NCBI RefSeq assembly: GCF_009753675.1
Contig: NZ_WQLV01000002.1
Coordinates: 1-64,000, forward strand
Source: Parasedimentitalea huanghaiensis
GTDB lineage: Bacteria > Pseudomonadota > Alphaproteobacteria > Rhodobacterales > Rhodobacteraceae
DNA length: 64,000 nt
Reading direction: 5' to 3'
Shown one piece after another: positions 46,612-57,379 of this stretch; within the stretch, counting starts at the first letter, position 1, and every line of letters starts with the position of its first letter. Position numbers and translations under genes: made by a program. A model generated the notes under the pieces. It had not been told where the DNA came from, did no database searches, and saw only the letters and a list, made by a program, of their open reading frames with translations.

Positions 46612-47036
46612 TCGTAATGTCTCCTAAAAATTTCCCCCGCACCAACGGATGTGAGAGTCACACAATCGGTACGCTCAAGAACCCTGCCATTTCTTTAATG
46701 ATAAAAATTTCGGAAATTCAGAATTGGCGAAATTGACGACAGCCAAACCTCGAAACAGAGGTAAGTTCAACGTACGACTACACTTAAGGTTGCAATTCAA
46801 ACCGATCCGCGTCGTAAAAAGCCGTTACAAAACACCCACCTATTAGTGCGTAAAACGCACTACCGATTTTCCAGATCACTTCAGATTTGCTCGTAATGAG
46901 GGAAAAGCGGATCACAACGAAAAAAATGCTCAGTGCCCGCGAAAACAATCAGGGTGGGCGGTTCCCACTTTCAATTGCGGCCCTAGCTCTACCTTTTCGA
47001 AGTATGCAGGCCAACTAACGGGGAACCATACAAAAT
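46612..47036. other. Intergenic region upstream of the chemoreceptor
   Basis: 425 bases with no supported gene. It should hold the chemoreceptor promoter (minus strand). No clear sigma-28-type sequence or dyad stands out to me. Confidence 0.4.
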
Positions 47037-47069
47037 GGGCAACGCTCCAATTTGAGAGCATTGCCCAAC
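47037..47069 (-). terminator. Rho-independent terminator of trpB
   Basis: On the minus strand GGGCAATGCTC pairs with GAGCGTTGCCC (one U-G pair) and is followed by ATTTTG. It begins 34 bases after the trpB stop. Confidence 0.85.
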
Positions 47070-47102
47070 TTCAATGTCAGTATTCGATAGCCGAATAAGA
47101 TT

Positions 47103-48356
47103 TTAGTCCAGATCGCGACCTTCTGTATCGGACATGTCGAACCCTAAGTGGCGAGCAACAGTAAAGACGTCCTTGTCGCCGCGGCCACACATGTTCATTA
47201 CGATAATATGGTCCTTAGGCAGGTCCGGTGCGATCTTCATCACATGCGCCAAGGCATGGCTTGGCTCCAGCGCGGGAATGATGCCTTCCAGCGCACAGCT
47301 CAACTGAAAAGCCTCTAGCGCTTCAACGTCTGTGATCGACACATACTCGGCACGTTTGGTGTCATGCAGCCAGGAATGCTCTGGCCCGATGCCTGGGTAA
47401 TCAAGACCAGCCGAAATTGAAAACCCTTCCATGATCTGCCCATCTTCGTCCTGCAGCAAATAGGTGCGATTGCCGTGCAACACTCCGGGACGACCGCCAG
47501 TCAGCGAGGCACAATGCTGCATGTCGTCGTTGACACCCTTGCCGCCAGCTTCAACACCAATGATCCGGACCGACTTGTCGTCGAGGAACGGATGAAACAG
47601 GCCGATGGCGTTTGAGCCACCACCAATGGCGGCAATCACGGTGTCCGGCAGACGACCTTCGCCTTCCTGCTCGGCCAACTGCCAACGGACCTCTTTGCCG
47701 ATGATCGACTGGAAATCACGCACCATCGCGGGATAGGGATGTGGCCCCGCCGCCGTACCAATACAGTAGAATGTATCTGCAACGTTGGTCACCCAATCAC
47801 GCAGGGCGTCGTTCATCGCGTCCTTCAAAGTACCACGGCCTGAGGTCACCGGGATCACTTCGGCACCCAACAGGCGCATGCGGAATACATTGGGGGCCTG
47901 ACGCTGTACATCGTGCGCGCCCATGTAGACGATACATTTCAAGCCAAACTTGGCACAGACGGTGGCAGTTGCAACGCCGTGCTGCCCGGCACCGGTTTCA
48001 GCAATGATCCGCGTCTTACCCATGCGTCGTGCCAGAATAATCTGACCCAGTACATTGTTCACTTTATGCGCACCGGTGTGGTTCAACTCGTCGCGCTTCA
48101 TATAGATCTTGGCACCGCCAAGATGCTCAGTCAGCCGCTCAGCATGGTACAGAGGGCTTGGACGACCAACATAGTGCGTCCACAGATCCTTCATTTCAGC
48201 CCAGAAACTGTCGTCATCCTTGGCCCGGTTGTATTCTTCTTCAAGGCTCAGGATCAGCGGCATCAGCGTTTCAGATACAAACCGCCCGCCAAAGATACCA
48301 AAACGACCCTGTTCATCAGGTCCGTTCATGAAGCTGTTAAAAAGATCTTCGGCCAT
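47103..48356 (-). CDS. trpB: Tryptophan synthase beta chain
   Basis: PLP enzyme joining indole and serine to make tryptophan. 417 residues from ATG 48356 (GAAGGAAG upstream). The PLP lysine is in HTGAHKVNN, the substrate loop in [14 protein letters not shown], and the phosphate-binding glycines in [14 protein letters not shown] longer reading to 48407 is unlikely. It is next to trpF in the usual alphaproteobacterial order. trpA is not within the window. Confidence 0.97.
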   Translation of the reverse strand: MAEDLFNSFMNGPDEQGRFGIFGGRFVSETLMPLILSLEEEYNRAKDDDSFWAEMKDLWTHYVGRPSPLYHAERLTEHLGGAKIYMKRDELNHTGAHKVNNVLGQIILARRMGKTRIIAETGAGQHGVATATVCAKFGLKCIVYMGAHDVQRQAPNVFRMRLLGAEVIPVTSGRGTLKDAMNDALRDWVTNVADTFYCIGTAAGPHPYPAMVRDFQSIIGKEVRWQLAEQEGEGRLPDTVIAAIGGGSNAIGLFHPFLDDKSVRIIGVEAGGKGVNDDMQHCASLTGGRPGVLHGNRTYLLQDEDGQIMEGFSISAGLDYPGIGPEHSWLHDTKRAEYVSITDVEALEAFQLSCALEGIIPALEPSHALAHVMKIAPDLPKDHIIVMNMCGRGDKDVFTVARHLGFDMSDTEGRDLD

Positions 48357-48461
48357 GGTTTCTTCCTTCTTCGCGTCGCCGCCCATGAGTATCGCGGGTA
48401 CCTGCACGGGTAAAGAGAGGCACTGCGGAATCCACGATATAAACAGAGAATTTCAAGGGCA

Positions 48462-49115
48462 TTAGCCCTGCTTGCCAAGTGCCGACCTGGTAAAGCTTTC
48501 GATCAGCGCCTGATCTTTAACACCAGGGGCGCTCTCAACCCCGGAAGAGACATCAACCTGAGATGTACCCGTCATCCGGATCCCCTCGTTCACGGTTTCT
48601 GGCGTCAGCCCCCCTGCGAGCATCCATGGCCGTTGCCAATACTTGCGGCCTGCCAGCAGCCGCCAGTCAAACGCCAGCCCGTTTCCTCCGGGCAGATCTG
48701 CATTCTTGGGTGGTTTGGCATCAATCAGTAGTTGGTCAGCTACAGCAGAATAGATGTCAATTTGTGGGAGGTCCGCCTCGTCGGCAATGCCGATAGCCTT
48801 CATAACAGGCAATCCGTACCGAGCTTTGATTTCCGTAACACGCTCAGGGCTTTCGGATCCATGTAACTGCAACATATCTAGTGGTACTGCTGCGGTAATG
48901 GCGTCCAACTCACTGTTGCTTGCATTTACCGTCAACGCCACCTTGCACACCCCCATTGGAGCCAGCGCAGCCAATTCGGCTGCGTCTTCCAACGATACAT
49001 GCCGTGGGGATTTAGCAAAGAACACAAAACCGACATAAGCCGCACCCGCCTTGGCTGCGGTTTCAATGTCGTCAGCTGTGCGCAAGCCGCAGATCTTAAC
49101 CCGGATATCACTCAT
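48462..49115 (-). CDS. trpF: Phosphoribosylanthranilate isomerase
   Basis: Amadori isomerisation step of tryptophan synthesis, 217 residues in a beta-alpha barrel. The catalytic Cys is in VKICGLRT and the Asp in [30 protein letters not shown] and [11 protein letters not shown] are family blocks. It is 105 bases upstream of trpB and probably co-transcribed. Confidence 0.96.
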   Translation of the reverse strand: MSDIRVKICGLRTADDIETAAKAGAAYVGFVFFAKSPRHVSLEDAAELAALAPMGVCKVALTVNASNSELDAITAAVPLDMLQLHGSESPERVTEIKARYGLPVMKAIGIADEADLPQIDIYSAVADQLLIDAKPPKNADLPGGNGLAFDWRLLAGRKYWQRPWMLAGGLTPETVNEGIRMTGTSQVDVSSGVESAPGVKDQALIESFTRSALGKQG

Positions 49116-49125
49116 TGGATTAGCC

Positions 49126-49476
49126 TCAGCTGGCGTCGTCGAGAATGGCCAGAACTTCGTCTTTGCCTTCGTTCTTTTGCTTTTTCAGCTTGTTCACTTC
49201 CCGCGACAGCTTACGCACTTCGCGGGCTTGCCCACCAGCAGCACGTCGATGTTTGTGCTCACGAATCCATTCCCAGATGAATCCAATGATCAATCCGGAA
49301 GCTACCCCGCCCAGAACCACAACAAACAGGGGAAGTCCGATGGAGGGATTAAATCCCAACAACTCAGCAACTGCGTCAGGCATCAACTTTAGATCTACAA
49401 TGGCACGATTGGCCAGACTCACCGAAATCAGAATGATCCCGAGAGCGCCCCAGAAGGCATAGCGAACATAACGCAT
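49126..49476 (-). CDS. LapA-family membrane protein (DUF1049)
   Basis: 116 residues with two transmembrane helices (about 5-23 and 44-67) and a basic coiled-coil tail from about 70 onward ([20 protein letters not shown]). It matches the LapA/YciS group, which in E. coli assists LPS assembly control with LapB. It lies between ihfB and trpF, five bases after ihfB, a position common in this order of bacteria. Confidence 0.85.
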   Translation of the reverse strand: MRYVRYAFWGALGIILISVSLANRAIVDLKLMPDAVAELLGFNPSIGLPLFVVVLGGVASGLIIGFIWEWIREHKHRRAAGGQAREVRKLSREVNKLKKQKNEGKDEVLAILDDAS

Positions 49477-49480
49477 CAAT

Positions 49481-49762
49481 TTATTTTCCGTTCAAACGGT
49501 CCCGCAGCAACTTGCCGGTCTTAAAGAACGGGACATGCTTTTCATCAACTTGGACCGTTTCACCAGTACGAGGATTGCGTCCAACCCGCGAGTCGCGCTT
49601 TTTCACCGAAAAGGCACCAAACCCACGCAGTTCGACCCGATCACCACGCGACATGGCGCCAGTGACTTCCTCGAATACCGTATTAACGATCCGCTCAACG
49701 TCTCGTTGATACAGGTGCGGGTTTTCGTCTGCAATCTTCTGAATCAATTCCGAGCGGATCAT
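49481..49762 (-). CDS. ihfB: Integration host factor beta subunit
   Basis: DNA-bending nucleoid protein, 93 residues. [36 protein letters not shown] and the tip Pro in [13 protein letters not shown] place it as IHF-beta. Start ATG 49762 has GGGAGGG upstream. The longer reading to 49885 is not coding. It sits downstream of rpsA, as in E. coli. Confidence 0.95.
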   Translation of the reverse strand: MIRSELIQKIADENPHLYQRDVERIVNTVFEEVTGAMSRGDRVELRGFGAFSVKKRDSRVGRNPRTGETVQVDEKHVPFFKTGKLLRDRLNGK

Positions 49763-50044
49763 AGTTTCGGCCCTCCCAAGCCAACGGCAAAAAGCTGTGT
49801 GATTTGAAACAACTATAGGAAATAAATCTAGAATCGGGAACAGAAACTGCGCACCCCCAGTATGAAAACGCACCACATTTGGCACTTTTCCGCTGACATC
49901 GAACCCAATTCGGGCAAGTCGTCTCTCATTTTCAGGTACTCGAACGATAGAGGCGGGCCTCAGCTAAGGCTGAAAACTGTTGATTCGGAACCCCAACTAA
50001 TCACCCTACCAATGCCGCCTCGATTTCAATTACCCAACAATCAC
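49763..50044. other. Intergenic region between rpsA terminator and ihfB
   Basis: Contains the ihfB promoter region on the minus strand. I see no gene or RNA motif here. Confidence 0.4.
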
Positions 50045-50074
50045 AAAAAAGGCCCCGCTATTACACGGGGCCTC
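50045..50074 (-). terminator. Rho-independent terminator of rpsA
   Basis: On the minus strand AGGCCCCG, loop TGTAATAG, CGGGGCCT, followed by TTTTT. It begins 32 bases after the rpsA stop. Confidence 0.93.
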
Positions 50075-50105
50075 TCTAATTTCGATACGCTAGCGAAGCG
50101 GAAGA

Positions 50106-51785
50106 TTAGTCGCCAGACTTCAGTGCTGCGCCCAGGATGTCGCCCAGCGATGCGCCGGAATCCGAGGAGCCATACTGCGCCACTGCTTCTTTTTCTTCAG
50201 CAATTTCGCGAGCTTTGATCGACAGACCCAGACGACGTGTCTTGGAGTCGACGCTGGTGATGCGAACGTCGACTTTGTCGCCAACGTTGAAACGCTCAGG
50301 ACGCTGCTCAGCACGGTCACGCGACAGATCGGAGCGACGGATAAAGGACTTCATACCTTCATACGCAACTTCAATGCCGCCTTCTTCGATCGCGGTGACT
50401 TCAACAGTCACGATTGAACCGCGCTTCACGCCGCCAACAGCTTCAGCGAACTTGTCGCCACCCAGGGCTTTGATCGAGAGCGAGATACGCTCCTTTTCAA
50501 CGTCCACTTCGGAGACAACGGCCTGAACCATGTCGTTCTTGTGGTAGCTCTGGATCGCATCTTCGCCGCGCTCGTCCCATGACAGGTCGGACAGGTGAAC
50601 CATGCCGTCGATGTCGCCTTCGAGACCAATGAACAGACCGAATTCGGTGATGTTCTTGACTTCGCCTTCGACTTCGGTGCCCTCGGGGTTGGCTTCTGCG
50701 AAGACTTCCCATGGGTTACGCTGTGTCTGCTTGAGACCCAGGGATACGCGACGCTTGGAGCTGTCGATATCCAGAACCATAACTTCCACTTCCTGGCTGG
50801 TCGAAACGATCTTGCCAGGGTGGATGTTTTTCTTGGTCCAGGACATTTCGGACACGTGAACCAGACCTTCAACACCTGGCTCCAGCTCAACAAATGCACC
50901 GTAGTCGGTGATGTTGGTGACGCGACCAGTGTGCACTGTTTCCAGTGGGAACTTCGCAGCAACCAGATCCCAAGGATCGTCCTGCAGCTGTTTCATGCCC
51001 AAGGAGATACGGTGAGTCTCTTTGTTGATCTTGATAACCTGGACCTTAACGGTCTCACCGATTGTCAGGATCTCGGATGGGTGGTTCACACGACGCCATG
51101 CCATGTCAGTGACGTGCAGCAGGCCGTCTACGCCGCCCAGGTCAACAAACGCACCGTATTCAGTGATGTTTTTCACAACACCATCAACAGCCTGGCCTTC
51201 GGTCAGGTTGGCGATAACTTCAGCGCGCTGTTCGGCACGCGACTCTTCGAGGATCGCACGACGCGATACAACGATGTTGCCACGGCGACGGTCCATTTTC
51301 AGAACCTGGAACGGCTGCTTCAGACCCATCAGTGGGCCAGCGTCGCGCACGGGGCGAACGTCAACCTGCGAACCGGGCAAGAACGCAACTGCGCCGCCGA
51401 GGTCGACAGTGAAGCCACCTTTGACGCGACCAAAGATTGCGCCTTCGACGCGCTCTTCGCTTGCGTATGCTTTTTCCAGACGATCCCAAGCTTCTTCACG
51501 GCGGGCCATCTCACGCGAGATAACAGCTTCGCCTTTGGCGTTTTCAGCGGAACGCAGGTAGACTTCTACCTCGTCGCCAACAGCCAGTTCAGCTTCTTCA
51601 CCAGGATTAGCGAATTCTTTCAGATCAACGCGGCCTTCCATCTTGTAGCCGACGTCGATGATAGCTTGGCCAGCCTCGATTGAGATGACTTTGCCTTTTA
51701 CAACGGAACCCTCATCAGGGGTGTCCATTTCGAAGCTTTCATTCAGAAGGGCTTCGAAGTCCTCCATAGATACGTTTTGAGCCAT
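50106..51785 (-). CDS. rpsA: 30S ribosomal protein S1
   Basis: mRNA-binding ribosomal protein of 559 residues with six S1 (OB-fold) repeats, seen as successive G-x-V/F-x-D/E blocks such as GAFVDLGGVDGLLHVTDM and GAFVELEPGVEGLVHVSEM. It lies downstream of cmk, the classic cmk-rpsA-ihfB order. A strong minus-strand terminator follows it. Confidence 0.98.
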   Translation of the reverse strand: MAQNVSMEDFEALLNESFEMDTPDEGSVVKGKVISIEAGQAIIDVGYKMEGRVDLKEFANPGEEAELAVGDEVEVYLRSAENAKGEAVISREMARREEAWDRLEKAYASEERVEGAIFGRVKGGFTVDLGGAVAFLPGSQVDVRPVRDAGPLMGLKQPFQVLKMDRRRGNIVVSRRAILEESRAEQRAEVIANLTEGQAVDGVVKNITEYGAFVDLGGVDGLLHVTDMAWRRVNHPSEILTIGETVKVQVIKINKETHRISLGMKQLQDDPWDLVAAKFPLETVHTGRVTNITDYGAFVELEPGVEGLVHVSEMSWTKKNIHPGKIVSTSQEVEVMVLDIDSSKRRVSLGLKQTQRNPWEVFAEANPEGTEVEGEVKNITEFGLFIGLEGDIDGMVHLSDLSWDERGEDAIQSYHKNDMVQAVVSEVDVEKERISLSIKALGGDKFAEAVGGVKRGSIVTVEVTAIEEGGIEVAYEGMKSFIRRSDLSRDRAEQRPERFNVGDKVDVRITSVDSKTRRLGLSIKAREIAEEKEAVAQYGSSDSGASLGDILGAALKSGD

Positions 51786-52245
51786 GAGGTCTCATGTTTC
51801 CTTTTACATTTGTTTTCTGGCCGTGCGGTTGTCTCCGCCGGTCTTGGGGTTTGGTCAGTATGGGCGCCGCGCAAACGGTATAAGCAAACAAACACAAAGG
51901 GCCGGAGGATACCCCAGCCCTGCTCATAATGCCGTGTGGACGTTAGCCGCCTCTATACTGACAGCGCGCGATATATTCGGATTCTCTTGTCGGTGCAAGT
52001 GGAACCGTTGTTTGCAACCGCGCATTTTACGGAAGATAATAGTCGAAACGGCCCTCGCTCGGCACATTTTCAGTCACCTCAGCACTCGCGAATACAGCTG
52101 CTTAAGCTCCCACCAGACCCCAACCGACATTGTCGTTCCTAGGATGACGGGCGACCAGAACAAGCTGGAACTTGGTGATAAAACAGCAATAGCCAAGAAA
52201 CCGCAGTGACTAATTTCATGCGAACCGTTCAGAAAACACTAGAGC
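51786..52245. other. 460-base region between cmk and rpsA
   Basis: Holds the rpsA promoter and leader (minus strand). Open frames crossing it (for example 51784-52209 plus) carry no family resemblance. I see no riboswitch that I can name. Confidence 0.4.
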
Positions 52246-52863
52246 CTAGGGCATTCTTTGCGCTGATATCTCTTTCAATGCAACCTGCAGCGCCTGCTCG
52301 ATGCTCAACTCGCTGGTGTCTATCGTCAGCGCATCCGCGGCTGGCTTCATCGGTGCCTCGGCCCGGTTCATATCGCGATCATCACGCGCCATAACATCGG
52401 CAAGAACGGTCTCCAGAGAGGTCACCTCGCCCTTACCAGTCAACTCCAGAAACCGCCGCTTCGCCCGCACTTCTGCGCTAGCGGTAACGTACAGCTTAAC
52501 CTCGGCATTGGGGCAAATCACGGTACCAATATCGCGCCCATCCAACACCGCACCGCCAGCGCGGCGGGCAAAAGCGCGCTGAAAATCGACCAGTGCAGCG
52601 CGCACTTCGGCAATCACGGCTACTTTGGAGGCTGCTTGTGCCACCTCGGCCGTGCGCAGGTCGTCGCGGTCCAGGTCCTCGGCTTGCAGGGTTATAGCGG
52701 CCTCGATGGGCTCAACCCCAGCCAACACCCGCGCCCCAACTGCGCGATACAACAAACCAGTGTCCAAATGAGCAAAACCAAACTGAGCGGCTATCGCTTT
52801 GGAAATAGTGCCCTTGCCCGCAGCGGCAGGCCCGTCGATTGCAATAGTGAAGGTATCAGTCAT
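52246..52863 (-). CDS. cmk: Cytidylate kinase
   Basis: Phosphorylates CMP and dCMP, 205 residues. P-loop [38 protein letters not shown] and RAKRRFLEL are the expected blocks. The ATG at 52863 overlaps the stop of the upstream membrane-protein gene (ATGA), and a start seven residues earlier is less likely. It is coupled to aroA through that small gene. Confidence 0.96.
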   Translation of the reverse strand: MTDTFTIAIDGPAAAGKGTISKAIAAQFGFAHLDTGLLYRAVGARVLAGVEPIEAAITLQAEDLDRDDLRTAEVAQAASKVAVIAEVRAALVDFQRAFARRAGGAVLDGRDIGTVICPNAEVKLYVTASAEVRAKRRFLELTGKGEVTSLETVLADVMARDDRDMNRAEAPMKPAADALTIDTSELSIEQALQVALKEISAQRMP

Positions 52864-53369
52864 TTGCTTGTCCAGCCTCGCCAACCCGACCGGATCAAGC
52901 CCGCCAGTACAGCGAACATAGCAACCGAGGTCAGGACAGATTTCATTACCGTCGAACGAGAGGCCGAAGCTATGGTCAGATCACTGGTATCGCCTGACAA
53001 CAGCAGGGCCACCCGCATGTTTTCCAAGTAGTCCGATCCCATTGCGGCCAGTACCACAAAGACCAATAGCGTCAGCAGCCAGCCCTTGGCATAGAGATGC
53101 TGCAACGCGCCGATCAGCACAAAGCCAAGAAGCGCTGGATAGGCCATATCCAGCAGTCGTTGAGGACCGGTGTAGAGCGCCCGTCCTTCGGCCCCCAGTG
53201 CAGATAGAAAGGCGCGCGCCTCCTCAGCGCTATAGCCCATCGGGCGCAAATCAAACGGTGGCAGACCGCCTGCGGATTGCGTAATGCTCGGCAAAGTCCA
53301 GACGATCATGACAGCGTAAACACCAAGAGCCGCAGCAAAGACACCCCAGTATATCTGCCGACCTTGCAT
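52860..53369 (-). CDS. Small membrane protein of unknown function between aroA and cmk
   Basis: 169 residues with about four transmembrane helices (near 8-26, 75-93, 96-113, 142-160) and a loop [19 protein letters not shown] that looks exposed to solvent. I recognise no defined family. It overlaps aroA by one base and cmk by four, so its dosage is tied to two essential enzymes. Conserved placement would be needed to assign a role. Confidence 0.75.
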   Translation of the reverse strand: MQGRQIYWGVFAAALGVYAVMIVWTLPSITQSAGGLPPFDLRPMGYSAEEARAFLSALGAEGRALYTGPQRLLDMAYPALLGFVLIGALQHLYAKGWLLTLLVFVVLAAMGSDYLENMRVALLLSGDTSDLTIASASRSTVMKSVLTSVAMFAVLAGLIRSGWRGWTSK

Positions 53370-54715
53370 CAGCCGTGGCTCAACTTGGCGCCCAATGCAC
53401 CCATCAGCGGTTCAAATATCGGAAACGACGTTGAAATCGGGCCGCCATCATCCACTGTGACCGGATTTTGGGCTGCCATGCCCAGCACCATAAAGGCCAT
53501 TGCGATACGGTGATCCAGCTGGCTGGCGCATGTTGCCCCACCTGGCACACCTTCGGGGCCCAAACCTGTGACCTGCCACCAATCCTCGCCCTCGTCCACA
53601 GTCACGCCGCAGGCGCGCAGCCCTTTGGCCATGGCGTCGATGCGGTCGCTTTCCTTGACCCGCAGTTCTTTGACCCCGGCCATCATGGTCTTGCCAGTAG
53701 CATGGGCAGCCACAACCGACAGGACCGGGTATTCATCGATCATCGAGGCGGCCCGCGCAGGCGGCACCTCGATGCCCGTCATGTTAGGCGAGTACTTGGC
53801 GCGCAGGTCGGCAACAGGTTCGCCGCCTTCTTCGCGCTCATTCTCATATGTAAGATCAGCCCCCATGTCGCGCAGGGTAGTAAACAGACCGGCACGGGTC
53901 GGGTTCAGGCCAATACCGGGGACCAACACGTCCGAGCCTGGTGTAATAATTGCAGCGCAAACTGGGAACGCAGCACTGGACGGATCACGCGGCACTGCAA
54001 TCACTTGTGGTTTCAACTCAGGCTGACCAGTCAAGGTGATCTCGCGGCCTTCGTCGGTGTTTTCAATAGTGATCTCTGCGCCAAACCCGGCCAGCATCCG
54101 TTCAGAGTGATCGCGCGTGGCTTCTTTTTCGATAACGACGGTCTTGCCCGGCGCGTTCAGGCCAGCAAGCAGCATTGCTGATTTCACCTGCGCTGAAGGC
54201 ACCGGCACCACATAGCGCACCGGCACTGGATCAGCGGCCCCGACGATGGTCATGGGCAGGCGCCCACCCTTGCGGCCAACGGCTTGAGCGCCAAACAGTG
54301 CCAGCGGGTCAGTGACGCGGGCCATTGGACGGCCATTCAAACTGGCATCACCCGTAAAGGTCGCGGTGATCGGCTGTGTTGCCATTGCCCCCATGATCAG
54401 CCGCACACCGGTGCCGGAATTGCCACAATCGATCACATTGCCCGGCTCTGCAAAACCGCCAACACCAACGCCAAAGACCGACCACTCGCCGCCACCGTGG
54501 TTCACCACTTCGGCGCCAAAGGCCTGCATGGCCTTGGCTGTGTCCAGCACATCTTCGCCTTCCAACAACCCGGTAATCTTGGTTTCACCAATCGCCATCG
54601 CTCCCAAAATAAGGGAACGATGTGAAATCGACTTGTCGCCAGGCACCTCGGCCACGCCTTGCAACGGGCCGCAGCGGTGAGAGATCATCGGGGTTGGGGC
54701 GCCGTGTGCAGACAT
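53369..54715 (-). CDS. aroA: 3-phosphoshikimate 1-carboxyvinyltransferase (EPSP synthase)
   Basis: Shikimate-pathway enzyme, 448 residues. [16 protein letters not shown] and [10 protein letters not shown] are PEP and S3P site blocks, and [15 protein letters not shown] fits the class II alphaproteobacterial type. The motif around the PEP site reads GNSGTGVRL, with Gly at the position that is Ala in the glyphosate-tolerant CP4 enzyme. So I note class II type but not tolerance. The stop overlaps the next gene (TGATG). Confidence 0.96.
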   Translation of the reverse strand: MSAHGAPTPMISHRCGPLQGVAEVPGDKSISHRSLILGAMAIGETKITGLLEGEDVLDTAKAMQAFGAEVVNHGGGEWSVFGVGVGGFAEPGNVIDCGNSGTGVRLIMGAMATQPITATFTGDASLNGRPMARVTDPLALFGAQAVGRKGGRLPMTIVGAADPVPVRYVVPVPSAQVKSAMLLAGLNAPGKTVVIEKEATRDHSERMLAGFGAEITIENTDEGREITLTGQPELKPQVIAVPRDPSSAAFPVCAAIITPGSDVLVPGIGLNPTRAGLFTTLRDMGADLTYENEREEGGEPVADLRAKYSPNMTGIEVPPARAASMIDEYPVLSVVAAHATGKTMMAGVKELRVKESDRIDAMAKGLRACGVTVDEGEDWWQVTGLGPEGVPGGATCASQLDHRIAMAFMVLGMAAQNPVTVDDGGPISTSFPIFEPLMGALGAKLSHG

Positions 54716-54758
54716 TCGTGCGACTTCCTTATGTGAGCGTTAGCAATTTCCTACTCAA

Positions 54759-55850
54759 TCACCCCAGCCCGGTCCAGAGCGATTTATCTTCACTGCCCCC
54801 ATCCAGCCAGACTTCTGGGTTGGTTTGTGCAATTTGCTTGAACAATTCCTCACCCAAAGTATTGCGCAGCCGAATGCTGACGGCACGTTCACTCAATTCC
54901 TCCTGCCGGGTCATATAGAAGTCCGAGCCAAACAAAACTCTGGAGCGCAACCGCCGGCTTGCGACATCATCGCCTTTCAGCAACATGCGCAGGATCGGTG
55001 CAAAAGCCTCGAAATGGAACATGGTGTAGGAAATGTCGGTCCAAAGGTTGGGGAATTCACCGCCCCCAATCATCTCGCGGATCTGTTCCATCCAGTTTTC
55101 TTTGCCACGGGTGTCTTTCGCATTGGAATAGGCCGTCCAGTCAACCTGCCCCCCAAAATGGGCAAAGCACAGGCGCATTTGAGGGAACTTTCGTAACACC
55201 GGCAGGTACGCATGTGGTCGGGTGTATCCATCACCTTTGTAATCACACACATAACGCCCCTGTACCCCGCCACGAGAACAATGGGTCATCACTGGCAATC
55301 CCAGTTCAATCACGCGTGGATAGATTTGCTGCATCAGCAAAGGGTTATCAGGTGCAAAGCCAAGCCTTGGGTAGATCTTCAGCCCTTTGAACTCCAGTTC
55401 ATTGAGGGCGCGCAAGCATTCCGCAACACTTACAGGGTCGCGCGGATCAACCGTTGCAAATGGCACGACACTGCCAGCAGGCTCTGCCGCATCCCTAAGC
55501 TGGGCCAGTTCATCATGCTGGTCTTTCAACCCCACAGGTACCGGACCACGTTCAATTTTGGACATATCCATTGGCAGCACCACAAACCGTGTACCGCGAG
55601 GATAGTGCCGGACCACATCAGCAAGAATATGCGCCTGCGAGGGCTGCGAGCCCTGCAATAGAAACTGATGCAGGCGTACCACTTGTTCCGAGATGTGTTC
55701 TTGCCCGATTGTCCGCAGAAACTTGGCCAACCCTAAAACGAGCCCCGGTTCACTGCGCAAAAACCGTATCGCAGGAAACGGAAAGCTCCGCGGTATATGC
55801 TGTGCTGTAAAGGTATGAATATGGCAATTTGTGATACGAATATCCGACAT
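54759..55850 (-). CDS. Amidohydrolase-type metal-dependent hydrolase
   Basis: 363 residues from ATG 55850 (GGGAG upstream). It shows the amidohydrolase-2 barrel signs: metal HxH in TNCHIHTF, then VMTHCSRGG, CFAHFGG and LFGSDFYM carrying the catalytic Asp. Substrate unknown; decarboxylases and lactonases belong to the same superfamily. It stands alone between aroA and trmB. Confidence 0.82.
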   Translation of the reverse strand: MSDIRITNCHIHTFTAQHIPRSFPFPAIRFLRSEPGLVLGLAKFLRTIGQEHISEQVVRLHQFLLQGSQPSQAHILADVVRHYPRGTRFVVLPMDMSKIERGPVPVGLKDQHDELAQLRDAAEPAGSVVPFATVDPRDPVSVAECLRALNELEFKGLKIYPRLGFAPDNPLLMQQIYPRVIELGLPVMTHCSRGGVQGRYVCDYKGDGYTRPHAYLPVLRKFPQMRLCFAHFGGQVDWTAYSNAKDTRGKENWMEQIREMIGGGEFPNLWTDISYTMFHFEAFAPILRMLLKGDDVASRRLRSRVLFGSDFYMTRQEELSERAVSIRLRNTLGEELFKQIAQTNPEVWLDGGSEDKSLWTGLG

Positions 55851-55900
55851 GAAATAGCTCCCTAAAATATCAGGCGAGCATGACATGCCGGATCACTGAA

Positions 55901-56644
55901 TCAAAGCCGTTTGAACGTCAGGTAATGTGGTGTCCGGCCTTCGCGCAGGGCTTTCTGCTCGTATCGGGTGGACAGCCAATCATCCCATGAATCCCTCCAG
56001 TCCGTAGGCCCTTCTGCCAGCCACTCGAATCCTGCTTTGGGCACTTCTTCAAGCGTTTGGCGCACATAATCAGGGATGTCGGTGGCAACCCGAAAGATGG
56101 CTCCGGGTTTCAACACCTGCGCCAGCGGCTCAAGATGTTCCTGCGTCACAAAACGGCGGCGGTGATGGCGGCTTTTGGGCCAAGGATCTGGATAGAGCAG
56201 AAAGGCGCGTGAAATCGACGCCTCGGGTAAAACATCCATCAGATCCCGCGCATCACCGGGGTGCACTGCAATGTTCTCGCATTTGGCCTGACGAATTTTG
56301 CCCAACAACGTGGCAACACCGTTGATATACGGCTCGGCGCCAATGATCCCGACATCCGGATTGGCCGCAGCCTGATGAACCAGATGTTCGCCGCCGCCAA
56401 ACCCAACTTCAAGCCAAACGTCCCGACCACCGAACAGCGCCTGCAGATCCAGATTATCTCGGTTGGGGTTCTCGTCCCAACCCACCGCACCGGGACTGAG
56501 CAGCGCAAGATCCTCGTCCAGATAGACCTTCTGGTTGGGCTTCAGTGTTTTGCCCTTAAACCGGCCATAAAAATTGCGCCATGGCGCTCCACTCGCGTGG
56601 GCGTCGCCCTTAGGTTTGTCACTGGAGGTCTGATCGTCGGACAT
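55901..56644 (-). CDS. trmB: tRNA (guanine-46-N7)-methyltransferase
   Basis: SAM-dependent tRNA modification enzyme, 247 residues. The SAM motif is WLEVGFGGGEHLVHQA. LLYPDPWPKSRHHRRRFV is the TrmB signature. GPTDWRDSWDDWLSTRYEQKA follows near the C-terminus. Start ATG 56644 has AGGAAA upstream. Confidence 0.96.
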   Translation of the reverse strand: MSDDQTSSDKPKGDAHASGAPWRNFYGRFKGKTLKPNQKVYLDEDLALLSPGAVGWDENPNRDNLDLQALFGGRDVWLEVGFGGGEHLVHQAAANPDVGIIGAEPYINGVATLLGKIRQAKCENIAVHPGDARDLMDVLPEASISRAFLLYPDPWPKSRHHRRRFVTQEHLEPLAQVLKPGAIFRVATDIPDYVRQTLEEVPKAGFEWLAEGPTDWRDSWDDWLSTRYEQKALREGRTPHYLTFKRL

Positions 56645-56728
56645 CTGCGGTTTCCTGTTTGGCGCTATGGCAATACTAGCAGCTCCTGTGCCGCAACCAT
56701 CCGGCTGGGTCAAGTCACCCGGCGATGG

Positions 56729-57379
56729 TCAGTTTGCCATCGGGCTTTCGCGCAGCACCCCAGCCGCAATCATTTTCAATCGCGACGGATACCATTCGCC
56801 GCCAGACTCAACCCGCAGAGTTTCGATCGCAAAGCCGGGGTCGACCCCCCGTTCCACCAGATAGGCAAGATGTTCATAAATCTCAGACTGAGTATCCGCG
56901 TAAATCCAGCTGCCAAAGTCGAAAGGCGAGTCCCAGGCTTCGTCTTCCTTCCAGCTGTCGTAGTATTTCTTGACCGAATTAGAGGACCAACTCCGTTGGT
57001 GAAATCCTATTTTTGACCCCAACATCATCCGACGCCGATCTCCCGCAAGGAAGACATCAATACAGGCGCTTACACATTCACCAGCCACAACCGTGTCGAG
57101 ACCGAAATCGATAACGATCCAGGCCATTTCCTCGCCAGCGTAAACACTGCCACCACTGCTGTTCAGGCGTAGTTCGGTGACATCGGGATGGCTGCTCAAC
57201 ACGGTCCGCAGCGCCTCGATGTCGTCGTTGGTCATCTCGGCATTACTGCCTTTGATTTCGGTTTCGGTATCATAAATCAGCACATGCCCGTCGATGGTAA
57301 ATTTCTCCGGCAACGTGTCCTTGGCCCAGAGGGACAAAGGGCTTGCAATCAAAAAACAGACCAGCAGGGTTCGAAACAT
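56729..57379 (-). CDS. Exported ClpP/crotonase-fold protein
   Basis: 216 residues with a signal peptide (MFRTLLVCFLIASPLSLWA). The mature part resembles a ClpP-like fold: ELRLNSSGGSVYAGEEMAWI recalls the GGxxxAG entry strand and GECVSACIDVFLAGDRR carries a Ser in the place of the ClpP nucleophile, framed by two cysteines. A periplasmic peptidase or inactive relative is possible. It lies between metK and trmB, convergent with neither, and looks like an insertion in the conserved order. Confidence 0.75.
   Translation of the reverse strand: MFRTLLVCFLIASPLSLWAKDTLPEKFTIDGHVLIYDTETEIKGSNAEMTNDDIEALRTVLSSHPDVTELRLNSSGGSVYAGEEMAWIVIDFGLDTVVAGECVSACIDVFLAGDRRRMMLGSKIGFHQRSWSSNSVKKYYDSWKEDEAWDSPFDFGSWIYADTQSEIYEHLAYLVERGVDPGFAIETLRVESGGEWYPSRLKMIAAGVLRESPMAN

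Noticed and set aside
50595-51683. Long plus-strand open frame (362 codons) inside rpsA
   Set aside because: It lies opposite the strongly conserved ribosomal protein S1 gene and arises from its codon bias. The translation has no family resemblance and no ribosome-binding site.
51784-52209. 141-codon plus-strand frame between cmk and rpsA
   Set aside because: It starts over the rpsA start codon on the opposite strand, has no motif, and its region is better explained as the rpsA promoter and leader.
53369-54715. Glyphosate-tolerant (CP4-like) EPSP synthase
   Set aside because: The enzyme is class II by sequence blocks, but the key PEP-site position is Gly (GNSGTG), not the Ala seen in CP4, so tolerance cannot be claimed.
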